From an uncultured Oscillibacter sp. (lineage in GTDB: Bacteria > Bacillota > Clostridia > Oscillospirales > Oscillospiraceae): DNA of 64,000 bases. Of the stretch, positions 56,800-64,000 are shown piece after piece. Where the stretch lies: contig CAJUDV010000005.1 of assembly GCA_910585385.1 (NCBI GenBank), forward strand, positions 1 through 64,000. Reading direction: 5' to 3'. Numbering within the stretch: position 1 is the first letter of the stretch; the number at the start of each line of letters is the position of its first letter. The notes under the pieces were generated by a model, which made no database searches, was not told where the DNA came from, and saw only the letters and a program-made list of their open reading frames with translations. The position numbers and the translations under genes are program-made.

Positions 56800-59349
56800 A
56801 TGGCGACGTTTACTGTAAATGGCAGAACTGTGACTGTGGAAAAAAACCAGAAGCTGCTGCGGTACCTGCGGGACACCCTGGGCCTGACCTCTGTGAAGGA
56901 CGGGTGCAGCGAGGGCGCCTGCGGCACCTGCACGGTCCTCATCGACGGCAGGCCCACTAAGGCCTGCGTCCCCCTGACAGACAAGCTGGAGGGCAAGGCG
57001 GTCCTCACGGTGGAGGGTCTCAGCGCGTTTGAGCGGGAGGTCTATACATACGCCTTCGGCCGCGCCGGGGCGGTGCAGTGCGGCTTCTGCATCCCGGGGA
57101 TGGTGATCTCCGCCAAGGCCCTGCTGGACAAGAACTTAAATCCCACCCGGGAGGAGGCGGCCTTTGCCATCCGCAACAACATCTGCCGCTGCACCGGGTA
57201 TGTGAAGATCATCGACGCCATCCTGCTGGCGGCGGAGCTGTTCCGGTCCGGGGAGGTCCCCCAGGCTATAGAGGACTGGTCCCTGGGCGCCCGGGTGCCC
57301 AGGGTGGACGTGGAGGAGAAGGTCACCGGTACAGGTGTCTACCCCGATGACGTCCATATGGACGGCATGATCTTCGGCAGCGCTGTCCGCAGCGAATATC
57401 CCCGGGCCAGGGTGCTGGCCGTCCACACCGAGGAGGCGAAGGCCTTGCCCGGCGTGGTGGGGGTGTTTACCGCCGCGAACGTGCCCGGCAGCAACAAGGT
57501 GGGCCATTTGAAGCAGGACTGGGATACCATGATCGCCGTGGGGGACATCACCCACTATCTGGGGGACGCCATCTGTCTGGTGGCGGCGGAGACGCCGGAG
57601 ATCCTGGCCCAGGCCAAGGCTCTGGTGAAGGTGGATTATGAGGAGCTGCCCATGGTCCGCAGCCCCCGGGAGGCCATGCTGCCCGATGCCCCCCTGGTCC
57701 ACCGGGAGGGGAACCTGCTGACCCACAAGCACATCCAGCGGGGCAATCCGGCGGAGGCCATTGCGAAAAGTAAGTACATGCTGACCCAGCGGTTCTACAC
57801 GCCGTGGACAGAGCACGCCTTTTTGGAGCCGGAGTGTGCCGTGGCCTATCCCGACGGGGACGGTGTTATGGTCCTCTCCACCGACCAGGGTGCCTACGAC
57901 ACCCAGCACGAGATCATGACCATGCTGGGGTGGCCGGCGGAGCGGGTGAAGGTCCGCAACTGCCTGGTGGGCGGGGGCTTTGGCGGCAAGGAGGACGTGA
58001 CCGTCCAGCACCACGCCGCCCTCATCGCCTGCCTGACGGGCCGGGCGGTGAAGGTGAAGCTCACCCGGGCGGAGAGCCTTTTGATCCACCCTAAACGCCA
58101 CCCCATGGAGATGGAGTTCTCCCTGGGCTGCGACGAGAACGGCATCATCCAGGGTGTGGCCGCCGAGGTCATCGCCGACACAGGGGCCTACGCCTCACTG
58201 GGCGGGCCGGTGCTGGAGCGGGCCTGCACCCATGCTGCCGGGCCCTACAACTACCAGAATTTTGAGATCGACGGCTGGGCCTATTACACCAACAACCCTC
58301 CCGCCGGGGCCTTCCGGGGCTTCGGCGTGACCCAGACGTGCTTTTGCATTGAGAGCCTCTTAAACCGCATGGCGGATCTGGTGGGCATCACCCCCTGGGA
58401 GATCCGCTACCGCAACGCCATCCGCCCGGGGCAGGAGCTGCCCAACGGCCAGATTGTGGACGGGTCCACGGGCCTGGTGGAGACGCTGGAGGCGGTGAAG
58501 CCCTATTACGACGGCGCCAAATGTGTGGGCCTGGCCTGCGCCATGAAGAACGCCGGCGTGGGCGTGGGCATTCCGGACACGGGCCGGGTGCGGCTGACAG
58601 TAGAGGACGGCAGGGTCCACATCTTCGCCGGGGCCTCCTGCATCGGCCAGGGATTGGGCACGGTGCTGACCCAGATGGTCTGCGATCAGACGGGCCTTGG
58701 GCCGGACCAGGTGGTCTACGAGCGGTCCAACACCTATTTCGCGCCGGACTCCGGCACCACCTCCGGCTCCCGGCAGACGCTGTTTACCGGCGAGGCCTGC
58801 CGCCGGGCCTGTCAGGATCTGAGAGAGGCGCTGGCGGAGGGGGGACTGGAGGCCCTGAACGGCCGGGAATTCCGAGGGGAGTACCTGGGGAAGACCGACC
58901 CCCTGGGGGCCGACGTGCCCAACCCCGTCAGCCACATCGCCTACGGCTACTCCACCCAGATCTGCATCCTGGACGAGGACGGCAAAATCCAGCAGATGGT
59001 GGCGGCCCACGACGTGGGCAGGGCCGTGAACCCCCTCTCCGTGGAGGGGCAGATCGAGGGCGGCGTGGTGATGAGCATGGGCTTTGCCCTGACGGAGCGC
59101 TACCCCCTGGTGGACTGTAAGCCCACCGCCAAATACGGCACTCTGGGCCTCTTCCGGGCCAATCAGATTCCGGACATCACCGCCATTGTGGTTGAGAAGG
59201 AGGGGCTGGACGTGGCCTGCGGGGCCATCGGCGTGGGGGAGATCACCTCTATCCCCACGGCCCCGGCCATTGCCGACGCCTACTACCGCTACGACGGCAA
59301 ATTCCGCACAACCCTCCCCCTGGAGGACACGCCCTATACCAGAAAGTAA
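56800..59349 (+). CDS. Fused [2Fe-2S]/molybdopterin hydroxylase, probably selenium-dependent xanthine dehydrogenase
   Basis: An 849-residue molybdenum hydroxylase with the iron-sulfur subunit fused in front. The N-terminal ferredoxin has CSEGACGTCTVLIDG and the second cluster GAVQCGFCIPGMVISAKALLDKNLNPTREEAAFAIRNNICRCTGY. The molybdopterin part begins at about residue 165 (GARVPRVDVEEKVTGTGVYPDD) and contains GGGFGGKEDVTVQHHAALIA and AGAFRGFGVTQTCF, with the active-site GAIGVGEITSIPTAPAI near the end. Length and fusion match the selenium-dependent xanthine dehydrogenase family (about 848 residues); no FAD subunit is present. A MocA-like gene follows, which fits a labile-Se Mo enzyme. Confidence 0.82.
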   Translation: MATFTVNGRTVTVEKNQKLLRYLRDTLGLTSVKDGCSEGACGTCTVLIDGRPTKACVPLTDKLEGKAVLTVEGLSAFEREVYTYAFGRAGAVQCGFCIPGMVISAKALLDKNLNPTREEAAFAIRNNICRCTGYVKIIDAILLAAELFRSGEVPQAIEDWSLGARVPRVDVEEKVTGTGVYPDDVHMDGMIFGSAVRSEYPRARVLAVHTEEAKALPGVVGVFTAANVPGSNKVGHLKQDWDTMIAVGDITHYLGDAICLVAAETPEILAQAKALVKVDYEELPMVRSPREAMLPDAPLVHREGNLLTHKHIQRGNPAEAIAKSKYMLTQRFYTPWTEHAFLEPECAVAYPDGDGVMVLSTDQGAYDTQHEIMTMLGWPAERVKVRNCLVGGGFGGKEDVTVQHHAALIACLTGRAVKVKLTRAESLLIHPKRHPMEMEFSLGCDENGIIQGVAAEVIADTGAYASLGGPVLERACTHAAGPYNYQNFEIDGWAYYTNNPPAGAFRGFGVTQTCFCIESLLNRMADLVGITPWEIRYRNAIRPGQELPNGQIVDGSTGLVETLEAVKPYYDGAKCVGLACAMKNAGVGVGIPDTGRVRLTVEDGRVHIFAGASCIGQGLGTVLTQMVCDQTGLGPDQVVYERSNTYFAPDSGTTSGSRQTLFTGEACRRACQDLREALAEGGLEALNGREFRGEYLGKTDPLGADVPNPVSHIAYGYSTQICILDEDGKIQQMVAAHDVGRAVNPLSVEGQIEGGVVMSMGFALTERYPLVDCKPTAKYGTLGLFRANQIPDITAIVVEKEGLDVACGAIGVGEITSIPTAPAIADAYYRYDGKFRTTLPLEDTPYTRK

Positions 59350-59387
59350 GAGGAAAAAGCCGCCCCGTTAGGGGGCGGCGGGCCGTA

Positions 59388-59969
59388 TCAGGCCATCTCC
59401 TCTTTGAGCCTTGCCAGGGCCTGGGGGGTGTCCACGTCGGTCAGCTCCTCCTCTGGTACCTCCAGGAGCCGCAGGTCCCCCTGGTGCCGCCGGATGACGG
59501 TGTTGCCGCCGTGGTCCTCCGTCAGCTCCAGCAGCTCCGGGAAGAACCGGGCGGGGAAGACGCAGGGATTGCCCCGGACGCCGCCGTGGGCCAGGGCCGC
59601 CAGTTTGTCCGGCTGCTCCCGCCAGAATCGGGCCAGGGCCGCCACGCTCTCCCGCTTCAAAAGGGGCTGGTCGCTGACTAAGAACATGGCGCCGCCGCAG
59701 TCCCCCAGGGCCGTGAGGCCCAGGGCGATGGTGTGGCTGATGCCGTAGTCCGGGTGTCTGTTGCAGACGGCGGAGAAGCGGAAGTCCTCCGCCAGGTCCA
59801 TGACCTCCGGGTACTGGGTCACCACCGCCACGGCGTCAAAGAGGTCCGCCGGCACGGCCTCCAGGGTCCGGCGGATCAGGCTCCGTCCCCCCAGCTGGGC
59901 CGCCAGCTTGTTGTCCCCAAAGCGCCGGGCGTTCCCCGCCGCCATGACCACACAGCCTAATTTCAACAT
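59388..59969 (-). CDS. MocA/YgfJ-like molybdenum cofactor nucleotidyltransferase
   Basis: A 193-residue nucleotidyltransferase. The start MLKLGCVVMAAGNARRFGDNKLAAQLGGRSLIRRTLEAV contains the NTP-loop AAGxAxRFG. VSDQPLLKRESVAALARFW and GNPCVFPARFFPELLELTEDHGGNTVIRRHQGDLRLLEV are the family's second half. MocA adds CMP to the molybdopterin cofactor for xanthine dehydrogenases. YgfJ-type members accompany selenium-dependent Mo enzymes. The ATG at 59969 follows GAGGTG; upstream reading extends into the promoter and is excluded. Confidence 0.85.
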   Translation of the reverse strand: MLKLGCVVMAAGNARRFGDNKLAAQLGGRSLIRRTLEAVPADLFDAVAVVTQYPEVMDLAEDFRFSAVCNRHPDYGISHTIALGLTALGDCGGAMFLVSDQPLLKRESVAALARFWREQPDKLAALAHGGVRGNPCVFPARFFPELLELTEDHGGNTVIRRHQGDLRLLEVPEEELTDVDTPQALARLKEEMA

Positions 59970-60012
59970 AGAAAACACCTCGCCATCTGTTTCAGTTTTA
60001 ATTGAGATATTG

Positions 60013-60027
60013 AGATATAGTATATCT
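60013..60027. promoter_or_regulatory. Perfect 15-bp palindrome over the mocA promoter
   Basis: AGATATA and TATATCT flank a central G. The site overlaps the -10 of the mocA-like promoter and lies 40 nt before the start of the three-subunit xanthine dehydrogenase, so one repressor could affect both directions. Confidence 0.55.
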
Positions 60028-60047
60028 GGTTTTTCCCAATCATGCAA
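60019..60047 (-). promoter_or_regulatory. Promoter of the mocA-like gene
   Basis: TTGCAT (60042-60047) and TATACT (60019-60024), 17-bp spacing on the reverse strand. The plus-strand promoter of the divergent xdh operon is less clear but must lie in the same region. Confidence 0.65.
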
Positions 60048-60067
60048 ATCAAAAGGAGGGATTCCCT

Positions 60068-62362
60068 ATGAGCAAGAGCATCGGCAAAAGCGTCACGCGG
60101 GTGGACGCCCGGGAAAAGGCCACGGGCCGCGCCAGGTACACGGACGATCTCTGCGGCCGGGAGGCGCTGGTGGTGAAGATCTGTCACTCCGCCATCGCCC
60201 ACGGTTTTGTGAAGTCCGTCGACACCGCCGCCGCGGAGGCAATTCCCGGTGTGGTGAAGGTCCTGACCTGTTTTGACGTGCCGGACATCCCCTTTCCCAC
60301 GGCGGGTCATCCCTGGTCCACGGACCCCGGCCATCAGGATGTGGCCGACCGGCTGCTCTTGAACCGCCACGTCCGCTACTACGGGGACGAGGTGGCGGTG
60401 GTCATCGCCGGGGACGAGGTGGCGGCGGCCCAGGGCGTCCGGGCTCTGAAGGTTGAGTATGAGGAGCTGCCCTTTGTGCTGGATGTGCAGGAGGCCATGA
60501 AGGACGGCGCGCCCCAGCTCCACGAGAAGTACGAAAACAACGTCCTGGGCCACTCCGACGTCCGCCGGGGGGACTATGAGGCCGCCCGGCAGGAGCCCGG
60601 CCTCATCAAAGTCGAGGGCTGGTACGATACCCCAACGGTTCAGCACTGCCACATTGAGAACCACGCCTGCTTCGCCTATGAGGAGGCGGGGCGGATGGTG
60701 GTGGTCAGCTCCACACAGATTCCCCACATTGTCCGGAGAGTGGTGGGGCAGGCCCTGGGGATGCCCTGGGGAAGGGTGCGGATCATCAAGCCCTACATCG
60801 GCGGGGGATTTGGCAACAAGCAGGACGCGCTGTATGAGCCGTTGTGCGCCTGGTGCTCCACCCAGGTGGGGGGAAGGCTTGTGAAGCTGGAGTGCAGCCG
60901 GGAGGAGACCTTTGTCTCCAACCGGGTCCGCCACGCCATCCGCACCCACATCATCTCCTACGTCCGGCCGGACGGGACGCTGGCTGCCCGGAAGTTCGAG
61001 TCCTTCTCCAACCAGGGGGCCTACGCCTCCCACGGCCACGGCGTCAACGCCAAGGGCATGAATGCCTTCCCCCAGCTCTACCCCTGCCCCAATGTGGAGT
61101 GCGACGCCTGGACGGTGTTTACCAACAGGCCCGCCGCCGGGGCTATGCGGGGCTATGGCATTCCCCAGGCCATGTTCGCCGGGGAGAGCCACATCGACGA
61201 TATTTGCAGGGCGATTGGCATGACGCCCCTGGAGTTCCGGCGGAAGAATCTGATGCCCGTTGGCTACGTGGACGGCTTCTCCAAAAACGAGCTGTACCAC
61301 GACACCTTCAACCAGTGTATGGACAAGGGAATCGAGGCCATTGACTATCTGAAAAAGTTTGAGGAGTACAGGGACCAGACCGGCCCCGTCCGCCGGGGCG
61401 TGGGGCTTGCGGTGTTCTGGTACAACACCGCCGTGTGGCCCATCTCCTTAGAGAGCTCCTCCTGCCGCATGGTGCTGAACCAGGACGGCTCCCTCCAGTT
61501 CCAGACCGGCGAGACGGAGATCGGCCAGGGCTGCGACACCGCCTACTCCCAGATGGTGGCGGACGCCGTGGGCGTGCCTCTGGAGGACGTCCACGTCATC
61601 TCCACCCAGGACACCGACGTCACCCCCTTTGGCACCGGGGCCTACGCCTCCCGGCAGACCTACATCGGCGGCTTCTCAATTATGCAGACGGCCCAGGCGC
61701 TGCGGGAGAGGATTTTGGCTATCGCCCATGAGCAGACCCGGATGCCGGTGAGCAACCTGGACCTGGTGGACGGGCAGATTGTCCGCAAGTCCGACGGGCG
61801 GGTGCTGAAATCCCTGGGAGACCTGGCCACGGAGAGCCTCTACTCTATGGAGCACAGCCAGCACATCACCGCCGAGACCACGGCCCAGATCAAGTCCAAC
61901 GCCTATTCCTTCGGCTGTTCTTTCGCCGAGGTGGAGGTGGACATCCCCATGTGCAAGGTGAAGCTGCTGCGGATGGTGAACGTCCACGACTGCGGCGCCC
62001 TCATCAACCCCGCTCTGGCGGAGGCCCAGGTCCACGGCGGCATGTCCATGGCCATCGGCTACGGCCTCTCCGAGGAGCTGAAGTTTGACGAGAAGACCGG
62101 CAAACCCCTGAACAACAACCTGCTGGACTACAAGCTCTCCACCTTTATGGACCACCCCGCTCTGGAGGCGGCCTTTGTGGAGAATCCGGAGCCCACGTCC
62201 CCCTATGGCACCAAGGCCCTGGGCGAGCCCCCGGCCTGCTCCGGCGCCCCGGCCATCCGCAACGCCGTTTTGAACGCCACCGGCGTTGCCGTCGACTGCT
62301 GCCCCATCACGCCCCACGTCCTGTACCGCGCGTTCAAGGCGGCGGGACTGATTCAGGATTAA
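60068..62362 (+). CDS. xdhA: Xanthine dehydrogenase-type hydroxylase, molybdopterin-binding subunit
   Basis: A 764-residue large subunit of a three-subunit molybdenum hydroxylase. GKSVTRVDAREKATGRARYTDD opens the protein. GGGFGNKQDALYEPLCAW and RPAAGAMRGYGIPQAMFAGESHIDD form the substrate channel and cofactor site, and the active-site glutamate lies in TKALGEPPACSGAPAIRNAV near the C terminus. The context of FAD and 2Fe-2S subunits in order is standard for xanthine dehydrogenase; related substrates such as nicotinate or other purines cannot be excluded. AAAAGGAGGG precedes the ATG. Confidence 0.88.
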   Translation: MSKSIGKSVTRVDAREKATGRARYTDDLCGREALVVKICHSAIAHGFVKSVDTAAAEAIPGVVKVLTCFDVPDIPFPTAGHPWSTDPGHQDVADRLLLNRHVRYYGDEVAVVIAGDEVAAAQGVRALKVEYEELPFVLDVQEAMKDGAPQLHEKYENNVLGHSDVRRGDYEAARQEPGLIKVEGWYDTPTVQHCHIENHACFAYEEAGRMVVVSSTQIPHIVRRVVGQALGMPWGRVRIIKPYIGGGFGNKQDALYEPLCAWCSTQVGGRLVKLECSREETFVSNRVRHAIRTHIISYVRPDGTLAARKFESFSNQGAYASHGHGVNAKGMNAFPQLYPCPNVECDAWTVFTNRPAAGAMRGYGIPQAMFAGESHIDDICRAIGMTPLEFRRKNLMPVGYVDGFSKNELYHDTFNQCMDKGIEAIDYLKKFEEYRDQTGPVRRGVGLAVFWYNTAVWPISLESSSCRMVLNQDGSLQFQTGETEIGQGCDTAYSQMVADAVGVPLEDVHVISTQDTDVTPFGTGAYASRQTYIGGFSIMQTAQALRERILAIAHEQTRMPVSNLDLVDGQIVRKSDGRVLKSLGDLATESLYSMEHSQHITAETTAQIKSNAYSFGCSFAEVEVDIPMCKVKLLRMVNVHDCGALINPALAEAQVHGGMSMAIGYGLSEELKFDEKTGKPLNNNLLDYKLSTFMDHPALEAAFVENPEPTSPYGTKALGEPPACSGAPAIRNAVLNATGVAVDCCPITPHVLYRAFKAAGLIQD

Positions 62363-62377
62363 AGGAGGGAACCGCGT

Positions 62378-63259
62378 ATGTATGACATGAAAGCCCTGTA
62401 TCAGGCAAAGAGCGTTCAGGATGCCGTGGCCCTCCGTCTGGCCCATCCCGCGGCACAGATCATCGCCGGGGGCTCCGACGTGCTGGTGCAGATGCGGGAG
62501 GGGCGGCGGGCCGGCGCGGAGCTGATCTCCATCCAGACCCTGGACGAGATCCGGGGCGTGTCCATGGACGAAGACGGCACCCTCCGGATCGGCTCCCTCA
62601 CCAGCTTCTCCCACATCACCCGGGATCCGCTGATTCAAAAGTACATCAACGTGCTGGGGGAGGCCGTGGACCAGGTGGGCGGCCCCCAGATCCGCAACAT
62701 CGGCACCATCGGCGGCAACACCTGCAACGGCGTCACCTCCGCCGACTCCGCCTCCACCCTCCACGCCTGGGACGCCATGGTGGAGCTGACGGGTCCGGAG
62801 GGCGTCCGCCGCCAGCCCATCTCCGAGTTCTACATCAGAGCGGGCCGGGTGGACATCCGGGAGGGGGAGATCCAGACCGCCATTCTGATTCCAAAAGAGA
62901 GCTACGAGAATTGCTTCGGCCACTACATCAAGTACGCCATGCGCAGCGCCATGGACATCGCCACACTGGGAACCTCGGTCAACGTCCGTCTCTCCGCCGA
63001 TAAAAAACGCGTGGAGCGGGCACGGGTGGCCTTCGGCGTGGCGGGCCCGGTACCCCTGCGGGCTGGGACGGCGGAGCAGCTGGCGGCGGGCCAGGTGATC
63101 TCGCTGGATCTGGCGGAGGGCTTTGCCCAGGCGGTGCGGGAGGACATCAACCCCCGGGACTCCTGGCGTGCGGCCAGGGATTTCCGCCTCCACATTGCCG
63201 TGGAGAGCGCCAAACGGGCCTTTATCAAATCCGTGAAACTGGCGGGAGGTGCGCTGTAA
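62378..63259 (+). CDS. xdhB: Xanthine dehydrogenase-type hydroxylase, FAD-binding subunit
   Basis: A 293-residue subunit with the two FAD-phosphate loops, PAAQIIAGGSDVLVQMREG and PQIRNIGTIGGNTCNGVTSADSASTL. It passes electrons from the 2Fe-2S clusters to NAD+ or another acceptor. It starts 15 nt after xdhA with AAAGGAGG, and its stop TAA overlaps the ATG of the next gene. Normal length and motifs. Confidence 0.92.
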   Translation: MYDMKALYQAKSVQDAVALRLAHPAAQIIAGGSDVLVQMREGRRAGAELISIQTLDEIRGVSMDEDGTLRIGSLTSFSHITRDPLIQKYINVLGEAVDQVGGPQIRNIGTIGGNTCNGVTSADSASTLHAWDAMVELTGPEGVRRQPISEFYIRAGRVDIREGEIQTAILIPKESYENCFGHYIKYAMRSAMDIATLGTSVNVRLSADKKRVERARVAFGVAGPVPLRAGTAEQLAAGQVISLDLAEGFAQAVREDINPRDSWRAARDFRLHIAVESAKRAFIKSVKLAGGAL

Positions 63260-63768
63260 TGGAGAATCATCAGATCCAGTATCAGACCGTTCATTTCAAC
63301 CTCAACGGCAGGGATGTGGAGAGGACGGTGGACGTCCGGGCCAGCCTCACGGACATGCTGCGGAACGACTACCACACCCTGTCCGTGAAAAAGGGCTGCG
63401 AGGTGGGGGAGTGCGGCGCGTGCAATGTGCTCATCGACGGCGAGACCTTCAACTCCTGCATCTATCTGGCCGTGTGGGCCGAGGGCAAGCGCGTCCGCAC
63501 CCTGGAGGGCCTTATGGGCCCGGACGGAGAACTCAGCGACATCCAGCAGGCCTTTATTGACGAGGCGGCCATCCAGTGCGGCTTCTGCACGCCGGGTTTC
63601 ATCATGTCGGCGGTGGAGCTTTTGGAGAGCGGGAAGGAGTATACGGACGACGAGATCCGCAAACACCTCTCCGGCCACCTGTGCCGGTGCACAGGGTATG
63701 AGAATATCCTCCGGGCGGTGAAAAAGACCATGTACAGACGGCTAGGCAGGGAGATGCCCATAGCATGA
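63259..63768 (+). CDS. xdhC: Xanthine dehydrogenase-type hydroxylase, [2Fe-2S] subunit
   Basis: A 169-residue electron-transfer subunit with two [2Fe-2S] clusters: CEVGECGACNVLIDGETFNSC in the plant-type ferredoxin domain and QCGFCTPGFIMSAVELL plus LCRCTGYENILRAV in the helical domain. It matches the small subunit of xanthine dehydrogenases. The ATG at 63259 overlaps the xdhB stop. A strong terminator follows, ending the operon. Confidence 0.93.
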   Translation: MENHQIQYQTVHFNLNGRDVERTVDVRASLTDMLRNDYHTLSVKKGCEVGECGACNVLIDGETFNSCIYLAVWAEGKRVRTLEGLMGPDGELSDIQQAFIDEAAIQCGFCTPGFIMSAVELLESGKEYTDDEIRKHLSGHLCRCTGYENILRAVKKTMYRRLGREMPIA

Positions 63769-63772
63769 GATT

Positions 63773-63808
63773 TCCGGGGACACCAAAGGGTGTCCCCGGA
63801 TTTTATTT
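63773..63808 (+). terminator. Terminator of the xdh operon
   Basis: TCCGGGGACACC and GGTGTCCCCGGA arms around AAAG, followed by TTTTATTT. Confidence 0.88.
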
Positions 63809-63835
63809 GACGCTGGCCCCCTGAGGTGATATAAT
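63807..63835 (+). promoter_or_regulatory. Promoter of the cytidylate-kinase-like gene
   Basis: TTGACG (63807-63812) and TATAAT (63830-63835), 17-bp spacing, adjoining the terminator. Confidence 0.8.
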
Positions 63836-63862
63836 AAAATCACCAAGAGAGGAGGCGCCCCT

Positions 63863-64000
63863 ATGAACACAGTCATCACCATCGGACGGCAGTTTGGCAG
63901 CGGCGGCAAGGAGATCGGCATCCGGGTTGCCAAGGAACTGGGGATCCCGTTTTATGATAAGGAGCTCCTGCGGGAGGCCGCCAGAAAGAGCGGCCTGTGT
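63863..64000 (+). CDS. Cytidylate-kinase-like family protein, cut by window edge
   Basis: Only 46 residues are visible: MNTVITIGRQFGSGGKEIGIRVAKELGIPFYDKELLREAARKSG. The loop GRQFGSGGKEIG is the P-loop form of the cytidylate-kinase-like family (AAA_26), which is distinct from the essential Cmk and of uncertain substrate. GAGAGGAGG precedes the ATG at 63863. The gene continues to the right. Confidence 0.8.
   Translation, partial: MNTVITIGRQFGSGGKEIGIRVAKELGIPFYDKELLREAARKSGLC

Overview
The window is high-GC, low-repeat bacterial DNA. It reads like an amino-acid-fermenting gut Clostridium of the Oscillospiraceae type (Intestinimonas, Flavonifractor or Lawsonibacter-like). The signs are strong AGGAGG ribosome sites with frequent GTG and TTG starts, sigma-A promoters spaced exactly 17 bp, pyruvate:ferredoxin oxidoreductase, an ECF transporter module, a ClpE-type ATPase, the anaerobic (cbi) cobalamin pathway, and a complete lysine-to-crotonyl-CoA fermentation set with a butyryl/acetoacetate CoA-transferase. 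The genus is an inference.

Layout. 1-685: start of nifJ (minus strand). 1.1-12.8 kb (plus): methyltransferase, VanZ-like protein, EcfA1/EcfA2/EcfT, truA, envelope proteins, CvpA, a ClpE-type unfoldase, and a flavodoxin/ferredoxin protein. 13.0-34.1 kb (minus): one long cobalamin locus. It is read from a cobalamin riboswitch through an exported CbiK cobaltochelatase, a two-domain lipoprotein and an iron/cobalamin-type ABC importer, then cbiD-L-F-G-H-J-ET-A, cobT-U-S, a 167-bp inverted-repeat element, a short CobU-like gene, cobC, cbiB, cobD, cbiP and cbiC. 34.1-38.4 kb: a cysteine-rich protein, LysO lysine exporter, LysR regulator, a 43-residue peptide gene and an NhaC-family antiporter. 38.8-51.8 kb: the lysine island, with kce-kdd-kamA-kamD-kamE behind a lysine riboswitch, kamB/kamC with an HxlR regulator, lysE, kal, phzF and atoD/atoA. 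52.4-55.4 kb: a large repetitive S-layer-type surface protein behind two tandem cyclic-di-GMP-I riboswitches. 55.4-64 kb: small membrane protein, thiamine pyrophosphokinase, a fused (possibly selenium-dependent) xanthine dehydrogenase, a MocA-like nucleotidyltransferase, a three-subunit xanthine dehydrogenase and the start of a cytidylate-kinase-like gene.

How it fits together. Lysine is rearranged by KamA, then by the B12-dependent KamDE, oxidised by Kdd, cleaved with acetyl-CoA by Kce to 3-aminobutyryl-CoA and acetoacetate, and deaminated by Kal to crotonyl-CoA. AtoDA can pass CoA from butyryl-CoA to acetoacetate. The cobalamin locus supplies the KamDE cofactor, and KamB/KamC are the likely reactivation system. 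LysO, LysE and NhaC-type transporters flank the pathway.

The most interesting signals are RNA-based. The kce leader has a lysine aptamer, and its competing stems, as I read them, predict that lysine switches the operon ON, the reverse of classical lysine riboswitches. The surface-protein leader carries two c-di-GMP aptamers in series.
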